A program made the translations under genes and the position numbers. 64,000 nucleotides of DNA from Protonemura montana (taxonomy: Eukaryota > Arthropoda > Insecta > Plecoptera > Nemouridae), in NCBI GenBank assembly GCA_947568835.1, contig OX387609.1:17257208-17321207 (forward strand), written 5' to 3'. Each line of letters opens with the position of its first letter. Within the stretch, counting starts at the first letter, position 1. This document shows, in pieces, positions 20,630-34,186 of the stretch. Under the pieces are notes generated by a model. The model made no database searches. It was not told the origin of the DNA and saw only the letters and a program-made list of their open reading frames with translations.

Positions 20630-23600
20630 CTGCCCCATGTCCTGCCCCATGTCCTGCCCCATGTCCTGCCCCATGTCCTGCCCCATGTCCTGCCCCATGT
20701 CCTGTCCCATGTCCTGCCCCATGTTTTGCCCCATGTCCTGCCCCATGTCCTGCCCTATGTCCTGTCCCATGTCCTGCCTCATGTCCTACCCCATGTCCTG
20801 CCCTATGTCCTGCCCCATGTCCTGCCCCATGTCCTGCCCCATGTCCTGCCCCATGTCCTGCCCCATGTCCTGTCCCATGTCATGTCCCATGTCCTGCTCC
20901 ATGTCCTGCCCCATGTCCTGCCCCATGTCCTGCCCTATGTCCTGCCCCATGTTCCCTCCCATGTCCTGCCCCATGTCCTGCCCTTTGTCCTGTCCCATTT
21001 CCTGCCCCATGTCCTGCCCCATGTCCTGCCCTATGTCCTGCCCCATGTCCTGCCCTATGTCTTGCCCCATGTCCCATGTCCTGCCCCATGTCCTGCCCCA
21101 TGTCCTGCCCCATGTCCTTCCCTATGTCCTGTCCCATGTCTTGCCCCATGTCCTGCCCCATGTCCTGCTCCATGTCCTCCCCCTGTCCTGCCCCATGTCC
21201 CATGTCCTGCCCCATGTCCTGCCCCATGTCCGGCCCCATGTCCTGCCCCATGTCCCATGTCCTGCCTCATGTCCTGCCCCATGTCCTGCCCCATGTCCTG
21301 CCCCATGTCCTGCCCCATGTCCTGCCCCATGTCCTGTCCCATGTCCTGCCCCATGTCCTGCCCCATGTCCTGCTCCATGTCCTCCCCCTGTTATGCCCCA
21401 TGTCCCATGTCCTGCCCCATGTCCTGCCCCATGTCCTGCCCCATGTGCTGCCCTATGTCTTGTCCCATGTCCTGCCCCATGTCCTGCCCCATGTCCTGCC
21501 CCATGTCCTGCCCTATGTCTTGTCCCATGTCCTGCCCCATGTCCTGCCCCATGTCCTGTCCCATGTCCTGCTCCATGTCCTGCCCCATGTCTTGCCCCAT
21601 GTCCCATGTCCTGCCTCATGTCCTGCCCCATGTCCTGCCCCATGTCCTGCCCCATGTCCTGCCCCATGTCCTGCCCCATGTCCTGCCCTATGTCCTGCCC
21701 CATGTCCTGCCCCATGTCCTGCCCTATGTCCTGTCCCATGTCCTGTCCCATGTCATGTCCCATGTCCTGCTCCATGTCCTGCCCCATGTCCTGCCCCATG
21801 TCCTGCCCTATGTCCTGCCCCATGTCCTGCCCCATGTCCTGCTCCATGTCCTGCCCCATGTCCTGCCCCATGTCCCATGTCATGCCCCAGGTCCTGCCCC
21901 ATGTCCTGCCCCATGTCCTGCCCCATGTCCTGCCCCATGTCCTGCCCTATGTCCTGTCCCATGTCCTGCCCCTTGTCCTGCCCCATGTCCTGCTACATGT
22001 CCTGCCCCATGTCCCATGTCCTGCCCCATTTCCTGCCCCATGTCCTGCCCCATGTCCTGCCCCATGTCCTGCCACATGTCCTGCCCCATGTCCTGCCCCA
22101 TGTCCTGTCCCATGTCCTGCCCCATGTCCTGCCCCATGTCCTGCCCCTAGTCCTGCCCTATGTCCTGTCCTATGTCCTGCCCCATGTCCTGCCCCATGTC
22201 CTGTCCCATGTCCTGCCTCATGTCCTGCCCCATGTCCTGCCCTATGTCCTGCCCCATGTCCTGCCCCATGTCCTGTCCCATGTCCTGCCCCATGTCCTGC
22301 CCCATGTCCTGCCCCATGTCCTGCCCTATGTCCTGTCCCATGTCCTGCCCTTTGTCCTGCCCCATGTCCTGCCCTATGTCCTGCCCCATGTCCTGCCCCA
22401 TGTCCTTCCCCATGTCCTGCTCCATGTCCTGCCCCATGTCCCATGTCCTGCCCCATGTCCTGCCCCATGTCCTGTCCCATGTCCTGCCCCATGTCCTGCC
22501 CCATGTCCTGCCCCATGTCCTGCCCCATGTCCTGCCCCATGTCCTGCCCCATGTCCTGCCCCATGTCCCATGTCCTGCCTCATGTCCTGCCCCATGTCCT
22601 GCCCCATGTCCTGCCCCATGTCCTGCCCCATTTCCTGCCCCATGTCCTGCCCCATGTCCTTTCCCATGTCCTGCCCCATGTCCTGCCCCATGTCCTGCCC
22701 CATGTCCTGCCCTATGTCTTGTCCCATGTCCTGCCCCATGTCCTGCCCCATGTCCTGCCCTATGTCCTGCCCCATGTCTTGCCCCATGTCCCATGTCCTG
22801 CCCCATGTCCTGCCCCATGTCCTGCCCCATGTCCTGCTCCATGTCCTGCCCCATGTCCTGCCCCATGTCCCATGTCATGCCCCATGGCCTGCCCCATGTC
22901 CTGCCCCATGTCCTGTCCCATGTCCTGCTCCATGTCCTGCCCCATGTCTTGCCCCATGTCCCATGTCCTGCCTCATGTCCTGCCCCATGTCCTGCCCCAT
23001 GTCCTGCCCCATGTCCTGCCCCATGTCCTGCCCCATCTCCTGCCCTATGTCCTGCCCCATGTCCTGCCCCATGTCCTGCCCTATGTCCTGTCCCATGTCC
23101 TGTCCCATGTCATGTCCCATGTCCTGCTCCATGTCCTGCCCCATGTCCTGCCCCATGTCCTGCCCTATGTCCTGCCCCATGTCCTGCCCCATGTCCTGCT
23201 CCATGTCCTGCCCCATGTCCTGCCCCATGTCCCATGTCATGCCCCAGGTCCTGCCCCATGTCCTGCCCCATGTCCTGCCCCATGTCCTGCCCCATGTCCT
23301 GCCCTATGTCCTGTCCCATGTCCTGCCCCTTGTCCTGCCCCATGTCCTGCTACATGTCCTGCCCCATGTCCCATGTCCTGCCCCATTTCCTGCCCCATGT
23401 CCTGCCCCATGTCCTGCCCCATGTCCTGCCACATGTCCTGCCCCATGTCCTGCCCCATGTCCTGTCCCATGTCCTGCCCCATGTCCTGCCCCATGTCCTG
23501 CCCCTAGTCCTGCCCTATGTCCTGTCCCATGTCCTGCCCCATTTCCTGCCCCATGTCCTGTCCCATGTCCTGCCTCATGTCCTGCCCCATGTCCTGCCCT

Positions 23601-24905
23601 ATGTCCTGCCCCATGTCCTGCCCCATGTCCTGTCCCATGTCCTGCCCCATGTCCTGCCCCATGTCCTGCCCCATGTCCTGCCCCATGTCCTGCCCTATGT
23701 CCTGCCCCATGTCTTGCCCCATGTCCCATGTCCTGCCCCATGTCCTGCCCCATGTCCTGCCCCATGTCCTGCCCTATGGCCTGCCCCATGTCCTGCCCCA
23801 TTTTCTGCTCCATGTCCCGCCCCATGTCCTGCCCCATGTCCCATGTCATGCCCCATGTCCTGCCCCATGTCCTGCCCCATGTCCTGTCCCATGTCCTGCT
23901 CCATGTCCTGCCCCATGTCTTACCTCATGTCCCATGTCCTGCCTCATGTCCTGCCCCATGTCCTGCCCCATATCCTGCCCCATGTCCTGCCCCATGTCCT
24001 GCCCCATGTCCTGTCCCATGTCCTGCCCAATGTCCTGCCCCATGTCCTGCTCCATGTCCTGCCCCATGTCCTGCCCCATGTCCTGCCCTATGTCCTGCCC
24101 CATGTCCTGCCCCATGTCCTGCCCCATGTCCTGCCCTATGTCCTGCCCCATGTCCTGCCCCATGTCCTGCCCTATGTCCTGTCCCATGTCCTGTCCCATG
24201 TCATGTCCCATGTCCTGCTCCATGTCCTGCCCCATGTCCTGCCCCATGTCCTGCCCTATGTCCTGCCCCATGTCCTGCCCCATGTCCTTCCCCATGTCCT
24301 GCTCCATGTCCTGCCCCATGTCCCATGTCCTGCCCCATGTCCTGCCCCATGTCCTGTCCCATGTCCTGCCCCATGTCCTGCCCCATGTCCTGCCCCATGT
24401 CCTGCCCCATGTCCTGCCCCATGTCCTGCCCAATTCCTGTCCCATGTCCTGCCCCATGTCCTGCCCCATGTCCTGCCCCAAGTCCTGCCTCATGTCCTGC
24501 CCCATGTCCTGACCCATGTCCTGCCCCATGTCCTGCCCCATGTCCTGCCGTATGTCCTGCCCATGTCCTGCCCCATGTCCTGCCCTATGTCCTGTCCCAT
24601 GTCCTGTCCCATGTCATGTCCCATGTCCTGCTCCATGTCCTGCCCCATGTCCTGCCCCATGTCCCATGTCCTGCCTCATGTCCTGCCCCATGTCCTGCCC
24701 CATGTCCTGCCCCATGTCCTGCCCCATGTCCTGCCCCATGTCCTGCCCCATGTCCTGTCCCATGTCCTGCCCCATGTTTTGCCCCATGTCCTGCCCCATG
24801 TCCTGCCCTATGTCCTGTCCCATGTCCTGCCCCATGTCCTGCCCCATGTCCTGCCCCATGTCCTGCCCCATGTCCCATGTCCTGCCTCATGTCCTGCCCC
24901 ATGTC
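20630..24905. repeat. 4,276-bp block, copy 1
   Basis: This aligns with the following copy at an offset of 4,276. Translations of many sub-segments are identical between copies (for example 21,122-21,883 with 25,398-26,159, and 22,147-22,878 with 26,423-27,154). It holds two class A cassettes 1,357 bp apart (TAG at 22,150 and 23,507), CATGTTCCCTCCC near 20,950, CCCCATGGCC near 22,881, CCCAATTCC near 24,431 and the TGA unit at 24,512. Near the start, copy 2 has one extra 12-bp unit. Confidence 0.85.
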
Positions 24906-27900
24906 CTGCCCCATGTCCTGCCCCATGTCCTGCCCCATGTCCTGCCCCATGTCCTGCCCCATGTCCTGCCCCATGTCCTGTCCCATGTCCTGCCCCATGT
25001 TTTGCCCCATGTCCTGCCCCATGTCCTGCCCTATGTCCTGTCCCATGTCCTGCCTCATGTCCTACCCCATGTCCTGCCCTATGTCCTGCCCCATGTCCTG
25101 CCCCATGTCCTGCCCCATGTCCTGCCCCATGTCCTGCCCCATGTCCTGTCCCATGTCATGTCCCATGTCCTGCTCCATGTCCTGCCCCATGTCCTGCCCC
25201 ATGTCCTGCCCTATGTCCTGCCCCATGTTCCCTCCCATGTCCTGCCCCATGTCCTGCCCTTTGTCCTGTCCCATTTCCTGCCCCATGTCCTGCCCCATGT
25301 CCTGCCCTATGTCCTGCCCCATGTCCTGCCCTATGTCTTGCCCCATGTCCCATGTCCTGCCCCATGTCCTGCCCCATGTCCTGCCCCATGTCCTTCCCTA
25401 TGTCCTGTCCCATGTCTTGCCCCATGTCCTGCCCCATGTCCTGCTCCATGTCCTCCCCCTGTCCTGCCCCATGTCCCATGTCCTGCCCCATGTCCTGCCC
25501 CATGTCCGGCCCCATGTCCTGCCCCATGTCCCATGTCCTGCCTCATGTCCTGCCCCATGTCCTGCCCCATGTCCTGCCCCATGTCCTGCCCCATGTCCTG
25601 CCCCATGTCCTGTCCCATGTCCTGCCCCATGTCCTGCCCCATGTCCTGCTCCATGTCCTCCCCCTGTTATGCCCCATGTCCCATGTCCTGCCCCATGTCC
25701 TGCCCCATGTCCTGCCCCATGTGCTGCCCTATGTCTTGTCCCATGTCCTGCCCCATGTCCTGCCCCATGTCCTGCCCCATGTCCTGCCCTATGTCTTGTC
25801 CCATGTCCTGCCCCATGTCCTGCCCCATGTCCTGTCCCATGTCCTGCTCCATGTCCTGCCCCATGTCTTGCCCCATGTCCCATGTCCTGCCTCATGTCCT
25901 GCCCCATGTCCTGCCCCATGTCCTGCCCCATGTCCTGCCCCATGTCCTGCCCCATGTCCTGCCCTATGTCCTGCCCCATGTCCTGCCCCATGTCCTGCCC
26001 TATGTCCTGTCCCATGTCCTGTCCCATGTCATGTCCCATGTCCTGCTCCATGTCCTGCCCCATGTCCTGCCCCATGTCCTGCCCTATGTCCTGCCCCATG
26101 TCCTGCCCCATGTCCTGCTCCATGTCCTGCCCCATGTCCTGCCCCATGTCCCATGTCATGCCCCAGGTCCTGCCCCATGTCCTGCCCCATGTCCTGCCCC
26201 ATGTCCTGCCCCATGTCCTGCCCTATGTCCTGTCCCATGTCCTGCCCCTTGTCCTGCCCCATGTCCTGCTACATGTCCTGCCCCATGTCCCATGTCCTGC
26301 CCCATTTCCTGCCCCATGTCCTGCCCCATGTCCTGCCCCATGTCCTGCCACATGTCCTGCCCCATGTCCTGCCCCATGTCCTGTCCCATGTCCTGCCCCA
26401 TGTCCTGCCCCATGTCCTGCCCCTAGTCCTGCCCTATGTCCTGTCCTATGTCCTGCCCCATGTCCTGCCCCATGTCCTGTCCCATGTCCTGCCTCATGTC
26501 CTGCCCCATGTCCTGCCCTATGTCCTGCCCCATGTCCTGCCCCATGTCCTGTCCCATGTCCTGCCCCATGTCCTGCCCCATGTCCTGCCCCATGTCCTGC
26601 CCTATGTCCTGTCCCATGTCCTGCCCTTTGTCCTGCCCCATGTCCTGCCCTATGTCCTGCCCCATGTCCTGCCCCATGTCCTTCCCCATGTCCTGCTCCA
26701 TGTCCTGCCCCATGTCCCATGTCCTGCCCCATGTCCTGCCCCATGTCCTGTCCCATGTCCTGCCCCATGTCCTGCCCCATGTCCTGCCCCATGTCCTGCC
26801 CCATGTCCTGCCCCATGTCCTGCCCCATGTCCTGCCCCATGTCCCATGTCCTGCCTCATGTCCTGCCCCATGTCCTGCCCCATGTCCTGCCCCATGTCCT
26901 GCCCCATTTCCTGCCCCATGTCCTGCCCCATGTCCTTTCCCATGTCCTGCCCCATGTCCTGCCCCATGTCCTGCCCCATGTCCTGCCCTATGTCTTGTCC
27001 CATGTCCTGCCCCATGTCCTGCCCCATGTCCTGCCCTATGTCCTGCCCCATGTCTTGCCCCATGTCCCATGTCCTGCCCCATGTCCTGCCCCATGTCCTG
27101 CCCCATGTCCTGCTCCATGTCCTGCCCCATGTCCTGCCCCATGTCCCATGTCATGCCCCATGGCCTGCCCCATGTCCTGCCCCATGTCCTGTCCCATGTC
27201 CTGCTCCATGTCCTGCCCCATGTCTTGCCCCATGTCCCATGTCCTGCCTCATGTCCTGCCCCATGTCCTGCCCCATGTCCTGCCCCATGTCCTGCCCCAT
27301 GTCCTGCCCCATCTCCTGCCCTATGTCCTGCCCCATGTCCTGCCCCATGTCCTGCCCTATGTCCTGTCCCATGTCCTGTCCCATGTCATGTCCCATGTCC
27401 TGCTCCATGTCCTGCCCCATGTCCTGCCCCATGTCCTGCCCTATGTCCTGCCCCATGTCCTGCCCCATGTCCTGCTCCATGTCCTGCCCCATGTCCTGCC
27501 CCATGTCCCATGTCATGCCCCAGGTCCTGCCCCATGTCCTGCCCCATGTCCTGCCCCATGTCCTGCCCCATGTCCTGCCCTATGTCCTGTCCCATGTCCT
27601 GCCCCTTGTCCTGCCCCATGTCCTGCTACATGTCCTGCCCCATGTCCCATGTCCTGCCCCATTTCCTGCCCCATGTCCTGCCCCATGTCCTGCCCCATGT
27701 CCTGCCACATGTCCTGCCCCATGTCCTGCCCCATGTCCTGTCCCATGTCCTGCCCCATGTCCTGCCCCATGTCCTGCCCCTAGTCCTGCCCTATGTCCTG
27801 TCCCATGTCCTGCCCCATTTCCTGCCCCATGTCCTGTCCCATGTCCTGCCTCATGTCCTGCCCCATGTCCTGCCCTATGTCCTGCCCCATGTCCTGCCCC

Positions 27901-29310
27901 ATGTCCTGTCCCATGTCCTGCCCCATGTCCTGCCCCATGTCCTGCCCCATGTCCTGCCCCATGTCCTGCCCTATGTCCTGCCCCATGTCTTGCCCCATGT
28001 CCCATGTCCTGCCCCATGTCCTGCCCCATGTCCTGCCCCATGTCCTGCCCTATGGCCTGCCCCATGTCCTGCCCCATTTTCTGCTCCATGTCCCGCCCCA
28101 TGTCCTGCCCCATGTCCCATGTCATGCCCCATGTCCTGCCCCATGTCCTGCCCCATGTCCTGTCCCATGTCCTGCTCCATGTCCTGCCCCATGTCTTACC
28201 TCATGTCCCATGTCCTGCCTCATGTCCTGCCCCATGTCCTGCCCCATATCCTGCCCCATGTCCTGCCCCATGTCCTGCCCCATGTCCTGTCCCATGTCCT
28301 GCCCAATGTCCTGCCCCATGTCCTGCTCCATGTCCTGCCCCATGTCCTGCCCCATGTCCTGCCCTATGTCCTGCCCCATGTCCTGCCCCATGTCCTGCCC
28401 CATGTCCTGCCCTATGTCCTGCCCCATGTCCTGCCCCATGTCCTGCCCTATGTCCTGTCCCATGTCCTGTCCCATGTCATGTCCCATGTCCTGCTCCATG
28501 TCCTGCCCCATGTCCTGCCCCATGTCCTGCCCTATGTCCTGCCCCATGTCCTGCCCCATGTCCTTCCCCATGTCCTGCTCCATGTCCTGCCCCATGTCCC
28601 ATGTCCTGCCCCATGTCCTGCCCCATGTCCTGTCCCATGTCCTGCCCCATGTCCTGCCCCATGTCCTGCCCCATGTCCTGCCCCATGTCCTGCCCCATGT
28701 CCTGCCCAATTCCTGTCCCATGTCCTGCCCCATGTCCTGCCCCATGTCCTGCCCCAAGTCCTGCCTCATGTCCTGCCCCATGTCCTGACCCATGTCCTGC
28801 CCCATGTCCTGCCCCATGTCCTGCCGTATGTCCTGCCCATGTCCTGCCCCATGTCCTGCCCTATGTCCTGTCCCATGTCCTGTCCCATGTCATGTCCCAT
28901 GTCCTGCTCCATGTCCTGCCCCATGTCCTGCCCCATGTCCCATGTCCTGCCTCATGTCCTGCCCCATGTCCTGCCCCATGTCCTGCCCCATGTCCTGCCC
29001 CATGTCCTGCCCCATGTCCTGCCCCATGTCCTGTCCCATGTCCTGCCCCATGTTTTGCCCCATGTCCTGCCCCATGTCCTGCCCTATGTCCTGTCCCATG
29101 TCCTGCCCCATGTCCTGCCCCATGTCCTGCCCCATGTCCTGCCCCATGTCCCATGTCCTGCCTCATGTCCTGCCCCATGTCCTGCCCCATGTCCTGCCCC
29201 ATGTCCTGCCCCATGTCCTGCCCCATGTCCTGCCCCATGTCCTGTCCCATGTCCTGCCCCATGTTTTGCCCCATGTCCTGCCCCATGTCCTGCCCTATGT
29301 CCTGTCCCAT
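24906..29310. repeat. 4,276-bp block, copy 2
   Basis: This is the tandem partner of 20,630-24,905, with TAG cassettes at 26,426 and 27,783 and a TGA unit at 28,788. Both copies contain an 11-bp unit, CTGCCCATGTCC, near 24,559 and 28,835, just after CCGTATG. Near 29,310 two additional 12-bp units raise the offset to 4,300, and alignment with copy 1 is lost near 29,520. These are the last class A cassettes in the window. Confidence 0.85.
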
Positions 29311-31840
29311 GTCCTGCCCCATGTCCTGCCCCATGTCCTGTCCCATGTCCTGCCTCATGTCCTACCCCATGTCCTGCCCTATGTCCTGCCCCATGTCCTG
29401 CCCCATGTCCTGCCCCATGTCCTGCCCCATGTCCTGCCCCATGTCCTGTCCCATGTCATGTCCCATGTCCTGCTCCATGTCCTGCCCCATGTCCTGCCCC
29501 ATGTCCTGCCCTATGTCCTGCCCCATGTCCTGCCCCATGTCCTGCCCCATGTCCTGCCCTTTGTCCTGTCCCATTTCCTGCCCCATAACCTGCCCCATGT
29601 CCTGCCCTATGTCCTGCCCCATGTCCTGCCCCATGTCTTGCCCCATGTCCCATGTCCTGCCCCATGTCCTGCCCCATGTCCTGCCCCATGTCCTTCCCTA
29701 TGTCCTGTCCCATGTCCTGCCACATGTCCTGCCCCATGTCCTGCTCCATGTCCTCCCCCTGTCCTGCCCCATGTCCCATGTCCTGCCCCATGTCCTGCCC
29801 CATGTCCTGCCCCATGTCCTGCCCTATGTCTTGTCCCATGTCCTGCCCCATGTCCTGCCCCATGTCCTGCCCTATGTCCTGCCCCATGTCTTGCCCCATG
29901 TCCCATGTCCTGCCCCATGTCCTGCCCCATGTCCTGCCCCATGTCCTGCCCTATGTCCTGCCCCATGTCCTGCCCCTTGTCCTGCCCCATGTCCTGCTCC
30001 ATGTCCTGCCCCATGTCCCATGTCCTGCCCCATTTCCTGCCCCATGTCCTGCCCCATGTCCTGCCCCATGTCCTGCCACATGTCCTGCCCCATGTCCTGC
30101 CCCATGTCCTGTCCCATGTCCTGCCCCATGTCCTGCCCCATGTCCTGCCCCTAGTCCTGCCCTATGTCCTGTCCCATGTCCTGCCCCATGTCCTGCCCCA
30201 TGTCCTGTCCCATGTCCTGCCTCATGTCCTGCCCCATGTCCTGCCCTATGTCCTGCCCGATGTCCTGCCCCATGTCCTGCCCCATGTCCTGCCCTATGTC
30301 CTGCCCCATGTCCTGCCCTATGTCCTGTCCCATGTCCTGCTCCATGTCCTGCCCCATGTCCTGCCCCATGTCCCATGTCCTGTCCCATGTCCTGTTCCAT
30401 GTCCCATGTCCTGCCCCATGTCCTGCCCCTTGTCCTGTCCCATTTCCTGCCCCATGTCCTACCCCATGTCCTGCCCCATGTCCTGCCCCATGTCCTGCCC
30501 CATGTCCTGCCTCATGTCCTGCCCCATGTCTTGCCCCATGTCCCATGTCCTGCCCCATGTCCTGCCCCATGTCCTGCCCTATGTCCTGTCTTATGTCCTG
30601 CCCCATGTAATGCCCCATGTCCTGCTCCATGTCCTCCCCCTGTCCTGCCCTATGTCTTATGTCCTGCCCCATGTCCTGCCTCATGGCCTGCCCCATGTCC
30701 TGCCCTATGTCCTGTCCCATGTCCTGCCCCATTTCCTGCCCCATATCCTGCTCCATGTCCTGCCCCATGTCCTGCCCCATGTCCCGCTCCATGTCCTCCC
30801 CCTGTCCTGCCTCATGTCCCATGTCCTGCCCCATGTCCTGCCCCATGTCCTGCCCCATGTCCTGTCCCATGTCCTGTCCCATGTCCTGCCCCATGTTTTG
30901 CCCCATGTCCTGTCCAATGTCCTGCCTCATGTCCTGCCCCATGTCCTGCCCCATGTCCTGCCCCATGCCCTGCCCCATGTCCTGTCCCATGTCCTGCCCC
31001 ATGTCATGCCCCATGTCCTGCCCCATGTCCTGCCCCATGTCCTGCCCCATGTCCTGCCCTATGTCCTGTCCCATGTCCTGTCCCATGTCATGTCCCATGT
31101 CCTGCTCCATGTCCTGCCCCATGTCCTGCCCCATGTCCTGCCCTATGTCCTGCCCCATGTCCTGCCCCATGTCCTTCCCCATGTCCTGCTCCATGTCCTG
31201 CCCCATGTCCCATGTCCTGCCCCATGTCCTGCCCCATGTCCTGTCCCATGTCCTGCCCCATGTCCTGCCCCATGTCCTGCCCCATGTCCTGCCCCATGTC
31301 CTGCCCCATGTCCTGCCCAATTCCTGTCCCATGTCCTGCCCCATGTCCTGCCCCATGTCCTGCCCCAAGTCCTGCCTCATGTCCTGCCCCATGTCCTGAC
31401 CCATGTCCTGCCCCATGTCCTGCCCCATGTCCTGCCGTATGTCCTGCCCCATGTCCTGCCCCATGTCCTGCCCTATGTCCTGTCCCATGTCCTGTCCCAT
31501 GTCATGTCCCATGTCCTGCTCCATGTCCTGCCCCATGTCCTGCCCCATGTCCCATGTCCTGCCTCATGTCCTGCCCCATGTCCTGCCCCATGTCCTGCCC
31601 CATGTCCTGCCCCATGTCCTGCCCCATGTCCTGCCCCATGTCCTGTCCCATGTCCTGCCCCATGTTTTGCCCCATGTCCTGCCCCATGTCCTGCCCTATG
31701 TCCTGTCCCATGTCCTGCCCCATGTCCTGCCCCATGTCCTGTCCCATGTCCTGCCTCATGTCCTACCCCATGTCCTGCCCTATGTCCTGTCCCATGTCCT
31801 GCCCCATGTCCTGCCCCATGTCCTGTCCCATGTCCTGCCT
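29311..31840. repeat. Block A (right domain)
   Basis: This realigns with about 38,380-40,920 at offset 9,069, changing to 9,081 (one extra unit) beyond about 30.6 kb. It contains a class B cassette (TAG at 30,154), the GTAATG unit at 30,608-30,610, CATGGCCTG near 30,684, CCATGCCC near 30,964, CCCAATTCC near 31,315 and a TGA unit at 31,399. CCCATAACC near 29,583 also recurs near 38,652. Confidence 0.8.
29872..30154. repeat. Class B cassette, first of 4 copies
   Basis: This has the same order of markers as class A, but the CTACATG unit reads CTCCATG and the segment upstream of CCCCTTG is different. The other copies end with TAG at 39,223, 44,220 and 60,572. CCACATG near 30,073 is kept. Class B occurs only to the right of 29 kb. 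It looks intermediate between class A/D and the shorter class C. Confidence 0.8.
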
Positions 31841-31919
31841 CATGTCCTGCCCCATGTCCTGCCCTATGTCCTGCCCCATGTCCTGCCCCATGTCCTGCCC
31901 CATGTCCTGCCCTATGTCC

Positions 31920-31922
31920 TAA
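31920..31922. repeat. CCCTATGTCCTAACCC marker unit, first of 6 copies
   Basis: This unit differs from the class D TAA unit by having CTATG rather than CATTT before it. Copies end at 31,922, 35,232, 41,003, 45,647, 49,773 and 53,127, each at the same position in a B-type block and about 0.9-1.1 kb before a class D TAG in the first four. It is confined to 31.9-53.1 kb. Confidence 0.85.
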
Positions 31923-32693
31923 CCCATGTCCTGCCCTATGTCCTGTCCCATGTCCTGCTCCATGTCCTGCCCCATGTCCTGCCCCATGTCCTATTTCCTG
32001 CCCCATGTCCTGCCCCATGTCCTGCCCCGTGTCCTGCCCCATGTCCTGCCCCATGTTCTGCCCCATGTCCTGCCCCATGTCTTGCCCCATGTCCCATGTC
32101 CTGCTCCATGTCCTGCCCCATGTCCTGCCCCATGTCCTTCCCTATGTCCTGTCCCATGTCCTGCCCCATGTCCTGCCCCATGTCCTGCCCCATGTCCTGC
32201 TCCATGTCCTTCCCCTGTCCAGCCCCATGTCCCATGTCCTGCCCCATGTCCTGCCACATGTCCTGCCCCATGTCTTGCCATATGTCCTGTCCCATGTCCT
32301 GCCCCATGTCCTGCCCTATGTCCTGCCCCATGTCCTGCCCCATGTCCTGCTCCATGTCCTGCCCCATGTCTTGCCCCATGTCCCATGTCCTGCCTCATGT
32401 CCTGCCCCATGTCCTGCCCCATGTCCTGCCCCATGTCCTGCCCCATGTCCTGCCCCATGTCCTGCCCTATGTCCTGCCCCATGTCCTGCCCCATGTCCTG
32501 CCCTATGTCCTGTCCCATGTCCTGTCCCATGTCCTGCCCTATGTCCTGTCCCATGTCCTGTCCCATGTCATGTCCCATGTCCTGCTCCATGTCCTGCCCC
32601 ATGTCCTGCCTCATGTCCTGCCCTATGTCCTGCCCCATGTCCTGCCCCATTTTCTGCTCCATGTCCTGCCCCATGTCCTGCCCCATGTCCCAT

Positions 32694-32965
32694 GTCATGC
32701 CCCAGGTCCTGCCCCATGTCCTGCCCCATGTCCTGCCCCATGTCCTGCCCCATGTCCTGCCCTATGTCCTGTCCCATGTCCTGCCCCTTGTCCTGCCCCA
32801 TGTCCTGCTACATGTCCTGCCCCATGTCCCATGTCCTGCCCCATTTCCTAACCCATGTCCTGCCCCATGTCCTGCCCCATGTCCTGCCACATGTCCTGCC
32901 CCATGTCCTGCCCCATGTCCTGTCCCATGTCCTGCCCCATGTCCTGCCCCATGTCCTGCCCCTAG
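32694..32965. repeat. Class D cassette, first of 8 copies
   Basis: This is the class A marker order (CATGCCCCAGG, CCCCTTG, CTACATG, CCACATG, TAG), but the CCATTTCCTGCCCC unit has become CCATTTCCTAACCC, giving a TAA. TAG ends are 32,965, 36,275, 42,173, 46,817, 48,786, 51,900, 54,297 and 56,266. The CCATTTCCTAACCC unit also sits at 1833 and 4437 at the left end, but there it is not followed by the TAG unit. Confidence 0.85.
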
Positions 32966-34186
32966 TCCTGCCCTATGTCCTGTCCCATGTCCTGCCCCAT
33001 GTCCTGCCCCATGTCCTGTCCCATGTCCTGCCTCATGTCCTGCCCCATGTCCTGCCCTATGTTCTGCCCCATGTCCTGCCCCATGTCCTGTCCCATGTCC
33101 TGCCCCATGTCCTGCCCCATGTCCTGCCCCATGTCCTGCCCTATGTCCTGTCCCATGTCCTGCCCCATGTCCTGCCCCATGTCCTGCCCTATGTCCTGTC
33201 CCATGTCCTGCCTCATGTCCTGCCCCATGTCCTGCCCTATGTCCTGCCCGATGTCCTGCCCCATGTCCTGCCCCATGTCCTGCCCTATGTCCTGCCCCAT
33301 GTCCTGCCCTATGTCCTGTCCCATGTCCTGCTCCATGTCCTGCCCCATGTCCTGCCCCATGTCCCATGTCCTGTCCCATGTCCTGTTCCATGTCCCATGT
33401 CCTGCCCCATGTCCTGCCCCTTATCCTGTCCCATTTCCTGCCCCATGTCCTACCCCATGTCCTGCCCCATGTCCTGCCCCATGTCCTGCCCCATGTCCTG
33501 CCTCATGTCCTGCCCCATGTCTTGCCCCATGTCCCATGTCCTGCCCCATGTCCTGCCCCATGTCCTGCCCCATGTCCTGCCCTATGTCCTGTCTTATGTC
33601 CTGCCCCATGTAATGCCCCATGTCCTGCTCCATGTCCTCCCCCTGTCCTGCCCTATGTCTTATGTCCTGCCCCATGTCCTGCCTCATGGCCTGCCCCATG
33701 TCCTGCCCTATGTCCTGTCCCATGTCCTGCCCCATTTCCTGCCCCATATCCTGCTCCATGTCCTGCCCCATGTCCTGCCCCATGTCCCGCTCCATGTCCT
33801 CCCCCTGTCCTGCCTCATGTCCCATGTCCTGCCCCATGTCCTGCCCCATGTCCTGCCCCATGTCCTGTCCCATGTCCTGTCCCATGTCCTGCCCCATGTT
33901 TTGCCCCATGTCCTGTCCAATGTCCTGCCTCATGTCCTGCCCCATGTCCTGCCCCATGTCCTGCCCCATGTCCTGCCCCATGTCCTGTCCCATGTCCTGC
34001 CCCATGTCATGCCCCATGTCCTGCCCCATGTCCTGCCCCATGTCCCATGTCCTGCCCCATGTCCTGCCCTTTGTCCTGTCCCATTTCCTGCCCCATGTCC
34101 TGCCCCATGTCCTGCCCCATGTCCTGCCCCATGTCCTGCCCCATGTCCTTCCCTATGTCCTGTCCCATGTCCTGCCCCATGTCCTG

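Noticed and set aside
22881-22890. Regulatory palindromes (CATG, rare CCATGG and ACATGT)
   Set aside because: CATG is part of every unit, and the six-base palindromes are single-base variants with no conserved context suggesting regulation.
18784-27783. 2,999-codon open frame, and many other long open frames on both strands
   Set aside because: They are translations of the 12-bp unit with random phase changes at 7-bp units. Frames overlap on both strands, starts are just the ATG in every unit, and no domain, signal peptide or non-repeat part is present.
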